From: an uncultured Bacteroidales bacterium
GTDB taxonomy: Bacteria > Bacteroidota > Bacteroidia > Bacteroidales > UBA932
Direction of reading: 5' to 3'
Length of the DNA: 29,714 nucleotides
Assembly (NCBI GenBank): GCA_900322025.1
Contig: ONYJ01000010.1
Location: forward strand, 1-29,714
Position numbers and translations under genes: made by a program. Shown one piece after another: positions 14,844 through 23,527 of the stretch (the first letter of the stretch is position 1; each line of letters begins with the position of its first letter). The notes beneath the pieces are model-generated. The model worked only from the letters and a program-made list of their open reading frames with translations, ran no database searches and was not told the origin of the DNA.

Positions 14844-16382
14844 ATGACACAAGAAGAACTTTTCAGGAATCTGATATCGCATACCAAAGAGTATGGTTTT
14901 ATTTTTCCTTCCAGCGAAATATATGACGGGCTCAGTGCCGTGTATGATTATGGGCAGATGGGAAGCGAACTTAAAAGCAATATCAAGCGCTACTGGTGGG
15001 ATTCCATGGTAAAACTCAACCAGAATATCGTGGGAATAGATTCATGTATATTCATGCACCCGAAAATTTGGAAAGCTTCTGGCCACGTAGATGCTTTTAA
15101 CGACCCTCTTATAGATAATAAGGATTCCAAAAAGAGGTATCGTGCAGATGTTTTACTCGAAGATTATATAGCCAAGATAGAAACTAAAATAGACAAAGAA
15201 GTGGCAAAAGGCAGAAAAAAATTTGCCGAGAACTTTGACGAGGCTCAATTTCGTGCTACCAATCCAAATGTACTACGGGAGCAGAAGAAGGTAGATGAGG
15301 TTAGAGAAAAAATGGCAAAAGCCCTCAACGATAATGATCTGGCAGCTCTCAAACAACTTATAGTAGATTGCGAGATAGTAGATCCTATATCCGGAACAAG
15401 AAACTGGACAGATGTAAGACAATTCAATCTGATGTTTTCCACTCAGTTGGGAAATATTTCAGACGAAACAGGAACCTTGTATCTTCGCCCCGAAACAGCT
15501 CAGGGTATATTTGTAAACTTTCTGAATGTTCAAAAAAGCGGAAGAATGAAGATACCGTTTGGGATAGCCCAGATAGGAAAGGCTTTCCGAAACGAAATTG
15601 TAGCAAGGCAGTTCATCTTTAGAATGAGAGAATTTGAGCAGATGGAAATGCAGTTTTTTGTAAGGCCGGGAGAAGAGCTGGAGTGGTTCAGTCATTGGAA
15701 GCAAAAAAGGCTTGCCTGGCACTTGGCTATGGGATTAGGGGAGGATAAATATCGTTATCACGACCACGAAAAACTTGCCCACTATGCAAATGCAGCCACA
15801 GATATAGAGTATAATTTCCCTTTTGGCTTCAAAGAGCTTGAGGGCATCCATTCCAGAACAGACTTTGATCTTGGCAGGCATCAGGAATTTAGTGGCAGAA
15901 AGATACAATATTTTGATCCGGAGCAAAACATCAGTTATGTTCCTTATGTAGTAGAAACCTCTATAGGTGTAGATAGAACTGTTTTGGCTGTTTTATCATC
16001 TGCATATTGTTTGGAGAAGCTCGAAAACGGAGAAGAAAGGGCTGTTATGAGATTTCATCCTGCATTGGCTCCGGTTAAATTAGCGGTTCTTCCACTAGTC
16101 AAAAAAGAAGAACTTACTTCTTTAGCGCAGAAAATACTGGATGAGTTAAAGTTAGACTTCAATTGTCAATACGAAGAAAAAGACACTATAGGAAAGAGAT
16201 ACCGCCGTCAGGATGCCATAGGAACCCCATATTGTGTTACGGTAGATTTTGAAACCATTTCAGATGGTACAGTAACCCTCAGACATCGAGACACAATGGA
16301 ACAGGAAAGGGTACCGATTGCGGAACTGCACTCCATAGTAGAAGCAAAAGTGTCTATGAAGAGGCTTTTGGAAAAGATATAA
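14844..16382 (+). CDS. glyS: Glycyl-tRNA synthetase (alpha2, eukaryote/archaea-like type)
   Basis: A class II aminoacyl-tRNA synthetase that charges tRNA-Gly. The 512-residue single-chain form has the N-terminal Y-G-F-I-F-P-S-S-E-I-Y, then V-Y-D-Y-G-Q-M-G. The R-P-E-T-A-Q-G-I-F motif is the class II ATP/glycine-site signature of this type. Motif 2 is F-R-N-E-I, followed by R-M-R-E-F-E-Q-M-E-M. Motif 3 is around G-V-D-R-T-V-L-A, and a C-terminal anticodon-binding domain covers about residues 405-510. This single-subunit type, not the GlyQ/GlyS heterotetramer, is normal for Bacteroidota. A 112-base gap precedes it and contains no gene; I see no clear promoter in it. Confidence 0.97.
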   Translation: MTQEELFRNLISHTKEYGFIFPSSEIYDGLSAVYDYGQMGSELKSNIKRYWWDSMVKLNQNIVGIDSCIFMHPKIWKASGHVDAFNDPLIDNKDSKKRYRADVLLEDYIAKIETKIDKEVAKGRKKFAENFDEAQFRATNPNVLREQKKVDEVREKMAKALNDNDLAALKQLIVDCEIVDPISGTRNWTDVRQFNLMFSTQLGNISDETGTLYLRPETAQGIFVNFLNVQKSGRMKIPFGIAQIGKAFRNEIVARQFIFRMREFEQMEMQFFVRPGEELEWFSHWKQKRLAWHLAMGLGEDKYRYHDHEKLAHYANAATDIEYNFPFGFKELEGIHSRTDFDLGRHQEFSGRKIQYFDPEQNISYVPYVVETSIGVDRTVLAVLSSAYCLEKLENGEERAVMRFHPALAPVKLAVLPLVKKEELTSLAQKILDELKLDFNCQYEEKDTIGKRYRRQDAIGTPYCVTVDFETISDGTVTLRHRDTMEQERVPIAELHSIVEAKVSMKRLLEKI

Positions 16383-16424
16383 GCATTTTAAAAATGTCTT
16401 TTTTCACATTTTTTTGCAAAATAA

Positions 16425-16455
16425 TTTGCAGGGAAAGAAAATTTGATTAAATTTG
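16425..16455 (+). promoter_or_regulatory. Promoter of the small ORF and tRNA-Pro
   Basis: TTTG (16425-16428), a 19-base spacer and TAAATTTG (16448-16455) match the Bacteroidota consensus perfectly. The predicted start is near 16461. This is one of the two best promoters in the window. Confidence 0.7.
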
Positions 16456-16463
16456 CACGATTT

Positions 16464-16473
16464 TTCACGTGAA
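16464..16473. promoter_or_regulatory. Small palindrome at the predicted transcription start
   Basis: TTCACGTGAA is a perfect 10-base palindrome located just after the -7 box, where a bound dimer would block initiation or early elongation. It could also be a chance palindrome. It resembles the core of TGTTTCACGTGAAACA but lacks the outer bases. Confidence 0.3.
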
Positions 16474-16489
16474 CAAAAAACAAAAAGAG

Positions 16490-16684
16490 ATGAAAATACA
16501 AGTTAACAACATGGGATTTGAGAGCCCTGCAGTTTACAGCCGCATTAACATAGAAATGGAAGGTAACCTACTCTCTGCAAGTGTTATTCAACCAGATAGC
16601 ACTATTGAGAGTGTTGGACAGGAAGTAACCGAGCACGATTGGAGTAATACTACCGATTACAACCAAGACTGGGAAGATGCGTAG
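16490..16684 (+). CDS. Small acidic protein of unknown function
   Basis: A 64-residue ORF starting with ATG at 16490. The frame is open to a GTG at 16469, but that GTG lies within the palindrome at the predicted transcription start, so it is not preferred. There is no signal peptide, membrane segment or cysteine. The C-terminal half is acidic with two tryptophans (E-H-D-W-S-N, then Q-D-W-E-D-A at the end). The pattern S-P-A-V-Y near the start, then E-G-N-L-L-S-A-S, then G-Q-E-V-T-E-H-D-W-S recalls a group of small uncharacterised Bacteroidales proteins, from memory only. The strong promoter and the tRNA gene 8 bases after its stop argue that it is expressed. I do not assign a function. Confidence 0.6.
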   Translation: MKIQVNNMGFESPAVYSRINIEMEGNLLSASVIQPDSTIESVGQEVTEHDWSNTTDYNQDWEDA

Positions 16685-16692
16685 CTGAATAA

Positions 16693-16766
16693 CGGGGTGT
16701 GGCGCAGTTGGCTAGCGCACCTGCTTTGGGAGCAGGGGGTCCTCCGTTCGAGTCGGAGTACCCCGA
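16693..16766 (+). tRNA. tRNA-Pro (anticodon TGG)
   Basis: A 74-base cloverleaf. Acceptor CGGGGTG pairs with TACCCCG (one G-T pair), with discriminator A. The anticodon stem CCTGC/GCAGG encloses loop TTTGGGA, giving anticodon TGG. The T arm contains GTTCGAGTC. CCA is not encoded. It begins only 8 bases after the stop of the 64-codon ORF, with no promoter between them, so both are likely on one transcript that must be cut by RNase P and 3' processing. Confidence 0.96.
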
Positions 16767-16795
16767 CTAAGATCGTTTTCATACTATGTTTTTTT

Positions 16796-16831
16796 GACCA
16801 ATTGCAGGATTCTGTGATTGGTCTTTTTTTT
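16796..16831 (+). terminator. Rho-independent terminator after tRNA-Pro
   Basis: A 12-pair stem (16796-16807 with 16812-16823, including two G-T pairs; outer part GACCAAT/ATTGGTC) with a GATT loop is followed by eight T. It is a very strong terminator that isolates the tRNA unit from the long locus downstream. Confidence 0.92.
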
Positions 16832-16875
16832 ATATATTCGTTTTGTGATACTACCTTTTAAAAAAGACAAAGACA

Positions 16876-18567
16876 ATGCACAAGACTTTCAAGGTGGCAT
16901 ACTATTCCATATTGCTTTTGATGTTTACTATTCCCTTTGCGTGTGAAAGGAATGAAACGAACAAAGACATTTCTGGAATATTAGAGGCGTGGAAAACAAC
17001 AGATGTTACCCAAACAGCCGTTTGCTCAAGAATATATAAAGATTCGTTATATATCAGAAAACAGGCAGATACATCTAAAGACTGTCAGGCTTCTTATATG
17101 GATTTTCTGGGAACACTGAACTGTTTACGAGATTATGCCAAAAAAAATCCATCTTCAAGATTAGATATACGTAACACCATATACGAAATATATGGTAAGC
17201 TGTTGTATAAATCTGATAAGATAGATTATTTGGAGGCAGAGGGCAGCGAAGCTTTGCAAAAGGCAGCATCGCTTGGCGATCAACATCTTTTAGCGGAACT
17301 ATATAGAACTATGGCGCTTTTGGTGCGGGAAGAGCCGCTCAGGGCTGCTATTTACGAAAGCAAATCTATAAACATTTTACAGAAGAGTAAGTTAGAGGAT
17401 GAGTACTATTCTCCGGAACGATTTGCAGAAATGGCAGAAGTTTTTTTTGAAGCCGAGTCTTATCGCGATGCGATAAAATACGGAACCTTGTTTTACGAAA
17501 AAAGAACGGACAGTGTATCTGTGGCTGAGGTAATGAGGATTATGAATATTCTAGGCACCTCTTATATGGAGACCAATAAATGGGATAGTTGTTCTGTTAT
17601 TCTTGAAACCTTGGCCGATTATCCGTTGAATGAAGTAGATGCGGAGAATGAGGAACTTCAGAAATATAAACAAGTTGCAGCAGGTAAACTGGGGCTTGTT
17701 TTTGTTAAGTGGCAGCAATATTCAAAGGCTAAAGAGGCCTTAGATAATTTGATGGAGATTTCGCTTAAAGACAGAGATACTGCCAATATTATATACTCCT
17801 ATTTAGGATTAGCTCAGGTGCATTTCGGGCAAAAAGACGCCAAAAAAGCCTTGGTAGAATTAAAACAGGCCAGAAGATATGCAAAAACTAAACATTTTGG
17901 AAATCTTCAAAAGAAGGTGTATGATGAAATAGCAAGAGCTTTTGAACTTCAAAATCAGGAAGATAGTGCATCTGCTATTATTAAAAAGGACCGACAAATA
18001 GAAGAATATCTACAGAATAACCGCCAAAGCATAGAGCATCTTCAGGCTAAAACCGAGCTCGAACTACACCAGATACAAACATCTATAGATACCGTACGAA
18101 AAGATAAAGCGGCAAGAGTATATTGGATATGGGCCATACTGGTGATAGTGATTCTTATGGGTATCATTATTTTGCTAATAAGAGGCAGAAAGCGTTTTAA
18201 GGCAAGGATTCACAGAAGGATTATTCGCCAGCATGAGCAACAGCAACGGAAGATAGCTGCAACAGAGTTGGATTCTACGCTTTTACGGGTAAAAGAAACA
18301 GGCCTTGCAACAGAAGAAGAGTGGCTTGCATTTCGCACTAATTTTTCACGGGCGTATCCGAATTTTTTCCAAAATCTCGATAAAGCTCTTGGTAAAAAAG
18401 CCACACCGGCATACGAAAAAGTTGCAACTCTTATTTATCTCGGGATGGATAATGCTCAAATAGGAAAGCTTTTAGGAATAGATAAAGATAGTGTGTCGCG
18501 GAGCAAAAGGCGCATAAAGGCAGATATGGGTTGTCAGGATTTACAAGCCACAATATCGGCAATGTAG
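16876..18567 (+). CDS. Membrane-spanning TPR-HTH regulator
   Basis: A 563-residue protein with an N-terminal signal sequence (about 1-22, ending before C23), a helical repeat region (about 60-400) with TPR-like spacing such as A-L-Y/A-E-L-Y-R and A-K-E-A-L-D, a short coiled stretch, one strong transmembrane helix (about 415-436) followed by many Arg/Lys, and a cytoplasmic tail. The tail ends in a helix-turn-helix of LuxR-like type (about 516-547, A-Q-I-G-K-L-L-G-I-D-K-D-S-V-S-R-S-K-R-R-I). The topology suggests a periplasmic TPR sensor with an intracellular DNA-binding domain, as in several Bacteroidota regulators. The cysteine after the signal is a weak lipobox (P-F-A-C), so lipidation is uncertain. 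It lies 19 bases upstream of the ECF sigma gene and probably controls the locus. A -7-like TACCTTTT is at 16852-16859 but no good -33 is seen. Confidence 0.82.
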   Translation: MHKTFKVAYYSILLLMFTIPFACERNETNKDISGILEAWKTTDVTQTAVCSRIYKDSLYIRKQADTSKDCQASYMDFLGTLNCLRDYAKKNPSSRLDIRNTIYEIYGKLLYKSDKIDYLEAEGSEALQKAASLGDQHLLAELYRTMALLVREEPLRAAIYESKSINILQKSKLEDEYYSPERFAEMAEVFFEAESYRDAIKYGTLFYEKRTDSVSVAEVMRIMNILGTSYMETNKWDSCSVILETLADYPLNEVDAENEELQKYKQVAAGKLGLVFVKWQQYSKAKEALDNLMEISLKDRDTANIIYSYLGLAQVHFGQKDAKKALVELKQARRYAKTKHFGNLQKKVYDEIARAFELQNQEDSASAIIKKDRQIEEYLQNNRQSIEHLQAKTELELHQIQTSIDTVRKDKAARVYWIWAILVIVILMGIIILLIRGRKRFKARIHRRIIRQHEQQQRKIAATELDSTLLRVKETGLATEEEWLAFRTNFSRAYPNFFQNLDKALGKKATPAYEKVATLIYLGMDNAQIGKLLGIDKDSVSRSKRRIKADMGCQDLQATISAM

Positions 18568-18586
18568 AAAACACAATATTTGTAAA

Positions 18587-19135
18587 ATGCAGGATTTCCA
18601 TGAGAGTAATCGTGAGGCTGTAGTTAGACTATATGAAAGTCGGAAGGCTTTTTTATGCTTCTATGCCATGGGATTTTTTGTTTCCTATCAAGAGGCCGAA
18701 GATATTGTGCAATCTGTATTTGAGAGAATACTTTCTAAAAAAGTTGAGATAGCAAACGCTTCTGTTTTTGAGTCTTATGCAATGTCTGCCGTGCGTAATT
18801 CCTGCTTGAATTATATTTCCAGAAAAAAGATTCATAGTAAATATGTTTCTTATATTCAGAAGAATGTAGAAACAGAAGAAGAAGGTGGCTTTGTAAATAG
18901 CAGGATAGAGGCCGAAATTCTTTGGGAAATCTTTTCGCAGGTGGAGCAACTGCCGGAAGGTTGTCGTCAGATATTCAAAATGAGTTATCTGGAAAATCTT
19001 TCCAATCAGCAAATAGCCGATATACTTGGTATTTCAATAAACACGGTCAAAAGTCAGAAGGCTCGCTCAAAGGAGCTGCTTAGAAATGCGCTGGCAAATC
19101 TTTTCTCTTTTGCTGCCATATTGTTTGGACTATAA
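18587..19135 (+). CDS. ECF sigma factor (sigma-70 family, FecI/RpoE-like)
   Basis: A 182-residue extracytoplasmic-function sigma factor. Region 2 (about 10-80) has the D-E-D-I-V-like pattern (here E-A-E-D-I-V-Q-S-V-F-E-R-I-L) that contacts core polymerase and the -10 element. Region 4 (about 115-172) has L-P-E-G-C-R-Q-I-F, N-Q-Q-I-A-D-I-L-G-I-S-I-N-T-V-K-S-Q, a typical helix-turn-helix. The C-terminus is a short hydrophobic tail. The partner FecR gene follows after 77 bases. Together with SusC carrying an STN domain, this fits the trans-envelope signalling system in which substrate binding to the receptor releases the sigma factor. Confidence 0.95.
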   Translation: MQDFHESNREAVVRLYESRKAFLCFYAMGFFVSYQEAEDIVQSVFERILSKKVEIANASVFESYAMSAVRNSCLNYISRKKIHSKYVSYIQKNVETEEEGGFVNSRIEAEILWEIFSQVEQLPEGCRQIFKMSYLENLSNQQIADILGISINTVKSQKARSKELLRNALANLFSFAAILFGL

Positions 19136-19160
19136 ATTTTCCCTGATTCCATCCTTTTGG

Positions 19161-19201
19161 CATATAAGATTGTCTTATATGTAGCAAGGCATACAAGCCT
19201 T
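19161..19201 (+). other. Two adjacent hairpins between the sigma and anti-sigma genes
   Basis: CATATAAGA (19161-19169) and TCTTATATG (19173-19181) are a perfect 9-base inverted repeat with a 3-base loop. Five bases... no gap of note: AAGGC (19186-19190) and GCCTT (19197-19201) form a second stem with a 6-base loop. No T tract follows, so these are not simple terminators. They occupy most of the 77-base gap and end 11 bases before the fecR-type ATG, so they could affect its translation or mRNA stability. Confidence 0.55.
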
Positions 19202-19212
19202 AATGATTTCTT

Positions 19213-20175
19213 ATGGACAATTCTAATATTGAAAGAATCAGACAACTTATAGCAAAGCATGTTTTAGGAGGTCTGGATGAATCAGAACAACAAGAGCTTG
19301 ACCAATGGAGATCTTGTGCCCGTGCAAATGAAGAACTATTTAAGCGAATGTCTGATCCGGATTATCTGGAGAAGCGTTACAGAGATTTTGAACAAGCCAT
19401 CAATGGTAGTAAAAAGAAAGAACAAGAAGCTGTACAAGGCATTCATCCCGTCTGGAGGTGGGTTGCGTTAGTTGCCGCCGCCGCCGCTATTTTACTGTTG
19501 CTGTTAGTACCTCATTTTACCCAGCCTAAGATAAAGCACTTCTTTGCTCCTCAAAAAGGAGTGGCTTCTCTCGTTCTTCCAGATGGTTCAAAAGTATGGC
19601 TAAAAGCATCTTCTTCTATATCTTATCCTGTTAAATTTAAGGGAGATACACGGGAGGTTTCTTTCTCGGGAGAGGGATATTTTGAGGTTACTCCTTCCGA
19701 TAAGGTTTTTGTGGTTGGTGTAGATGGATTCAAAATTAAAGTAACCGGCACTAAGTTCGACATTAAATCTTATCGCGATGAAAAGCAGGCTCTAACAGCT
19801 CTTATAGACGGTGAGATTTCTATCATTTATTCAGATAGTACCGGAAATGTTAAGGAAGATAAAATGGTAGGGGGCGATCTTTCTGTTTTTGATAAGAAAC
19901 TCAGGAGTAACACAATAGTAAAAACAAATACATCTATATATTCTGCATGGATTGGAGGTGTGTATTGCTTTGAATCTGAAACAGTGGAAAATATTCTGAG
20001 AGAAGTGTGCCGCTACTACGGTTACAATCTTATAATTTCAGATACTACCGTTAAAGATAAGATTTTGTCTGGAAGATTGAAGATGGAAGATGACGCAACA
20101 AGCATAATTGAAGCTTTTCAAGAATTTTTATACGGACACATAAAACTTGAATCAGACACCATTATAATTCAATAA
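19213..20175 (+). CDS. FecR-family anti-sigma factor
   Basis: A 320-residue inner-membrane regulator that holds the ECF sigma factor until the outer-membrane receptor signals. The cytoplasmic N-terminal part (about 1-80) would bind the sigma factor. One transmembrane helix (about 82-100) is very alanine/leucine-rich. The periplasmic FecR domain (about 110-210) includes V-L-P-D-G-S-K-V-W-L (121-130), the classic FecR motif. A C-terminal DUF4974-like domain (about 245-318) has structural similarity to STN domains and is a usual part of Bacteroidota FecR proteins. The stop is 13 bases before the susC start. Confidence 0.95.
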   Translation: MDNSNIERIRQLIAKHVLGGLDESEQQELDQWRSCARANEELFKRMSDPDYLEKRYRDFEQAINGSKKKEQEAVQGIHPVWRWVALVAAAAAILLLLLVPHFTQPKIKHFFAPQKGVASLVLPDGSKVWLKASSSISYPVKFKGDTREVSFSGEGYFEVTPSDKVFVVGVDGFKIKVTGTKFDIKSYRDEKQALTALIDGEISIIYSDSTGNVKEDKMVGGDLSVFDKKLRSNTIVKTNTSIYSAWIGGVYCFESETVENILREVCRYYGYNLIISDTTVKDKILSGRLKMEDDATSIIEAFQEFLYGHIKLESDTIIIQ

Positions 20176-20188
20176 ATATATTAGGCCT

Positions 20189-23100
20189 ATGAAAAAAAGA
20201 GAGTCAAAATCCCTTTTTATGCTTCTTATTATGGCACTCGGCCTGTTGTTTACAACAGCGGGTTATGCCCAGAACAAAGATGGTCAATACGATGTAAAAA
20301 TTGATAACCTTTCTTTGAAAGAGGCATTGATCAAGATTACCACGCAATGTGGGTACTATTTTGTCTATGAGGATGCAGACCTTGCCGGAACTCCAAAAAT
20401 AAACAAGGAGTTCAAGGCCAGCACCATCGAGCAAATCATCGCAGGTTGTCTCGAAGGAACACAGCTGACTTATAGCATCAGCAAAAAGAACGTCTATATA
20501 AAGAAGGCGTCTAAAAATGCATCACCACAAGACAACACCCCTTCAAAAACTTCGCAACAAGCCAAACAGGGGTATATTACCGGACGGATTACAGACATAA
20601 ATGGCGAGCCGCTTCCGGGTGCTTATGTTAAAGTTAAAGAGGAGTCTACTGCAGGAGCTTCTTCTGATGCAGACGGAAATTATCGAGTAAGAATCAACGA
20701 TTTTTCTTCTCCAAGAACTCTTGTTGTTTCATACGTGGGAATGCAGGATCAGGAAATAAATGTAGGTAACCGTCAGGTTATTGATATTGTCCTCAGAGAG
20801 GAGTATAATAAATTGGAACAGATTGTTGTGGTTGGTTATGGCACTATCAGAAAGAAAGATATTGCCGGATCTGTACAGAATGTTACATCAGACCAAATCG
20901 CCGAGACCAACAACCCTACATTTGAAAAAGCTCTTCAGGGTAGGGTCTCCGGAGTGCAGATTACTTCCAATTCAGGTTTACCGGGAGGAGAATTTTCTAT
21001 AAACATACGTGGTAGGGGCTCTATCAATGCCGGCACTCAGCCACTGTACATCATAGACGGAGTACAGATGACCAACGGTGGCCAATCTACGAGCGTTCTA
21101 CAGAGCGCAAACGTTATGGGAGGTATCAATCCAAGTGATATTGAGTCTATTACGGTTCTTAAAGATGGAGCTTCGGCTTCTATATACGGAGCTCAAGCAG
21201 CAAATGGAGTTGTTATAATTACCACCAAGAGAGGAGCTGTAGGAAAGACTCGCATATCTTTCAGTGCTACAGTAGGGGCTCAGAAGCTTACTCGTAAAAT
21301 AAAAGTAATGACCGGTCCTCAATGGGCAGAATTCGCTCTTCAGGAGTACAAGAATTACGATGAGGTATGGGGAACAAACTACTACAACCAGCATAAAGAC
21401 CTATTCAAAAGTTTTGGATGGGGCGATGATGGTTATTCCGCGGCTCAGACTACAGACTGGTATAAAGAAATATTCCGCACGGCCCTCTCTCACAACTATG
21501 AGTTAGGGGTTTCCGACGGGAACGAGCGTACGCGTTTTTATATATCCGGAAACTATAATAAAACAGATGGTATTATCAGACATACCGGATATACACGAGC
21601 AACCGGTAGGGTAAATCTTTCTCACGACATAAGAAAGTGGTTGAATATAAGCACTAAAAACACTTTCAGCCGCAATAAGTACGATCAGGCAACTACAGTG
21701 GCCGCCGCAAATCCTTCAAGGGCGGCAATGTTCCTCAATCCAGGAGTTTCTCCTAGAGACGAAAATGGCAATTGGATAATGGATTTGCCTTACGGATATC
21801 CTCTTTACAACATACCTCAGATGTTGGAATTGAATGAGTATAACGGAAAAATTTCCAACTTGATAAGCTCAAACGATTTAACCATAAAGTTTATGGAGGG
21901 TTTAGAATTCAAGAGTAGCTATAATATCAACTATACTTGGATAAATGAGCATCAGTACAGCGATCCTCGCACCAGATTAGGATACCGCGAAAACGGTGCA
22001 GTTACGGCTCACGATACAGATGAAAGTATATTCCAGACAGATCAGGTCTTGACCTACAACGCAGATTTGGGAAAAGATCATCTTACAGCAGTAGCCGGTT
22101 TCTCATACAGAGATGCCCGCTTCCACAGCATAACCGCTTCGGCAATAGGAGCTTCTACTCCCGGTATGCGTCTCCTCTCCAGCGCCTCAAGCCCAAAGGA
22201 AACATCTGAAGATTTTTCAGAAAGCAAAATAGCCGGTTTCTTTGGCAGGGTAAACTATACGCTCAGAGATAAATACATTTTTACAGGAACCCTTCGTTAT
22301 GACGGATCTTCTCGTTTTGGGGCAGATAACAGGTGGGGTTGGTTCCCTTCTGTATCTTTTGCTTGGAGAGCAAAAGAAGAGAATTTCCTAAAAGATGTAG
22401 ATTGGCTTAGCGATCTCAAGCTTAGAACCAGCTATGGCGTAACAGGCAACTCCAGCATCAGTAACTACGGAGCCAGAAGACTTTACTCCGGAGGATATGC
22501 ATATAATGGTATGACAGGTTTGGTTTCTTCTTCTATAGGAAATCAGAAACTATCATGGGAAAAGAAACATTCCAAGAACTTTGGTATAACCGCAGGATTC
22601 TTTAAGGGGCGTATCACAATGGATTTCGATATATATCGCGATGATACAAAGAATCTGCTTTATTCCAGAAGCATACCAGAGACTACAGGCTTTGCCTCAA
22701 TGCCTTCAAACATGGGAGGTGTTAAAAACGAAGGTTTTGATTTACAGTTGAATACCATTAATGTAGATAAAGAAAACTTCAGATGGGAAACAGCTTTTAA
22801 TATTTCTTACACCAAGAATGCCATTACTAAGCTGCAAGACGGATTGGAGCAAATAGGCAACTACAAAATAGGAAAACCTGTTACAGCAGAGTTTATTTAC
22901 AAATGGGCCGGGATAAATACCTCAGATGGCCGTCCAATGTATTACGACAAAGATGGCTACATAACCTACAACCCAGACTTGGCAGACAGATATTGGTCAA
23001 AAGGAAAAGATCCGATATGGTACGGAGGTATGCTGAACACTCTTAGTTGGAAAAACTTTACTCTTTCCTTCTTTTTACAATTCCAGGCAGGTGCTGTAAA

Positions 23101-23515
23101 ATACTGGAGCGATAAGACGGTTCTTATAGGACAGGCGGCAGACAATAATCTCTTCCGCGAGATATACGACCGTTACTGGAGACAGCCAGGCGATATAACA
23201 TGGGTTCCGAAACCTTTCTACAACGGCAATTATCCGGGTAGTCCAAGGGCTTATGATTCAAATACAGACCCGGGAATGAGTCTTATTTATGAATCTACGG
23301 ACTTCATAAAACTGAAAAATGTAAATCTCAGTTACGACTTCCCGAAGGCAACCGCACAAAAGATAGGGTTAGAAGGACTACAGCTTTTCTTGAACGCATA
23401 CAATATTTGGACAACAACCCCTTATCAGGGCTATGATCCGGAGTCTGTGGGTAACGACAGGGGGCATTATCCTCAATCTAAGAGCATAAGCTTTGGTGTG
23501 AAGTTAAACTTCTAA
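20189..23515 (+). CDS. SusC/RagA-family TonB-dependent outer-membrane transporter with STN domain
   Basis: A 1108-residue outer-membrane importer. Domains in order: signal peptide (1-27, cleavage after A-G-Y-A), STN signalling domain (about 38-104), a linker, a carboxypeptidase-regulatory-like domain (about 128-203, G-R-I-T-D-I-N-G-E-P-L-P-G-A), a TonB-box-like E-Q-I-V-V-V-G-Y-G (210-218), plug (about 222-345, with I-N-I-R-G-R-G-S-I-N and I-T-V-L-K-D-G-A-S-A-S-I-Y-G) and the beta barrel to the C-terminal phenylalanine. The STN domain indicates that it talks to the FecR protein encoded just upstream. SusD follows 12 bases later and would form the lid of the transporter. The substrate is not set by the sequence. 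The neighbours point to peptides rather than glycans. Confidence 0.97.
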   Translation: MKKRESKSLFMLLIMALGLLFTTAGYAQNKDGQYDVKIDNLSLKEALIKITTQCGYYFVYEDADLAGTPKINKEFKASTIEQIIAGCLEGTQLTYSISKKNVYIKKASKNASPQDNTPSKTSQQAKQGYITGRITDINGEPLPGAYVKVKEESTAGASSDADGNYRVRINDFSSPRTLVVSYVGMQDQEINVGNRQVIDIVLREEYNKLEQIVVVGYGTIRKKDIAGSVQNVTSDQIAETNNPTFEKALQGRVSGVQITSNSGLPGGEFSINIRGRGSINAGTQPLYIIDGVQMTNGGQSTSVLQSANVMGGINPSDIESITVLKDGASASIYGAQAANGVVIITTKRGAVGKTRISFSATVGAQKLTRKIKVMTGPQWAEFALQEYKNYDEVWGTNYYNQHKDLFKSFGWGDDGYSAAQTTDWYKEIFRTALSHNYELGVSDGNERTRFYISGNYNKTDGIIRHTGYTRATGRVNLSHDIRKWLNISTKNTFSRNKYDQATTVAAANPSRAAMFLNPGVSPRDENGNWIMDLPYGYPLYNIPQMLELNEYNGKISNLISSNDLTIKFMEGLEFKSSYNINYTWINEHQYSDPRTRLGYRENGAVTAHDTDESIFQTDQVLTYNADLGKDHLTAVAGFSYRDARFHSITASAIGASTPGMRLLSSASSPKETSEDFSESKIAGFFGRVNYTLRDKYIFTGTLRYDGSSRFGADNRWGWFPSVSFAWRAKEENFLKDVDWLSDLKLRTSYGVTGNSSISNYGARRLYSGGYAYNGMTGLVSSSIGNQKLSWEKKHSKNFGITAGFFKGRITMDFDIYRDDTKNLLYSRSIPETTGFASMPSNMGGVKNEGFDLQLNTINVDKENFRWETAFNISYTKNAITKLQDGLEQIGNYKIGKPVTAEFIYKWAGINTSDGRPMYYDKDGYITYNPDLADRYWSKGKDPIWYGGMLNTLSWKNFTLSFFLQFQAGAVKYWSDKTVLIGQAADNNLFREIYDRYWRQPGDITWVPKPFYNGNYPGSPRAYDSNTDPGMSLIYESTDFIKLKNVNLSYDFPKATAQKIGLEGLQLFLNAYNIWTTTPYQGYDPESVGNDRGHYPQSKSISFGVKLNF

Positions 23516-23527
23516 AATTGTAAGGAA

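Noticed and set aside
14844..16382. Eukaryote-like glycyl-tRNA synthetase as a sign of horizontal transfer
   Set aside because: The single-chain alpha2 type is standard in Bacteroidota.
16383..16405. A terminator directly after glyS
   Set aside because: CATTT/AAATG with a T-rich tail is only a 5-base A-T-rich stem; too weak to call.
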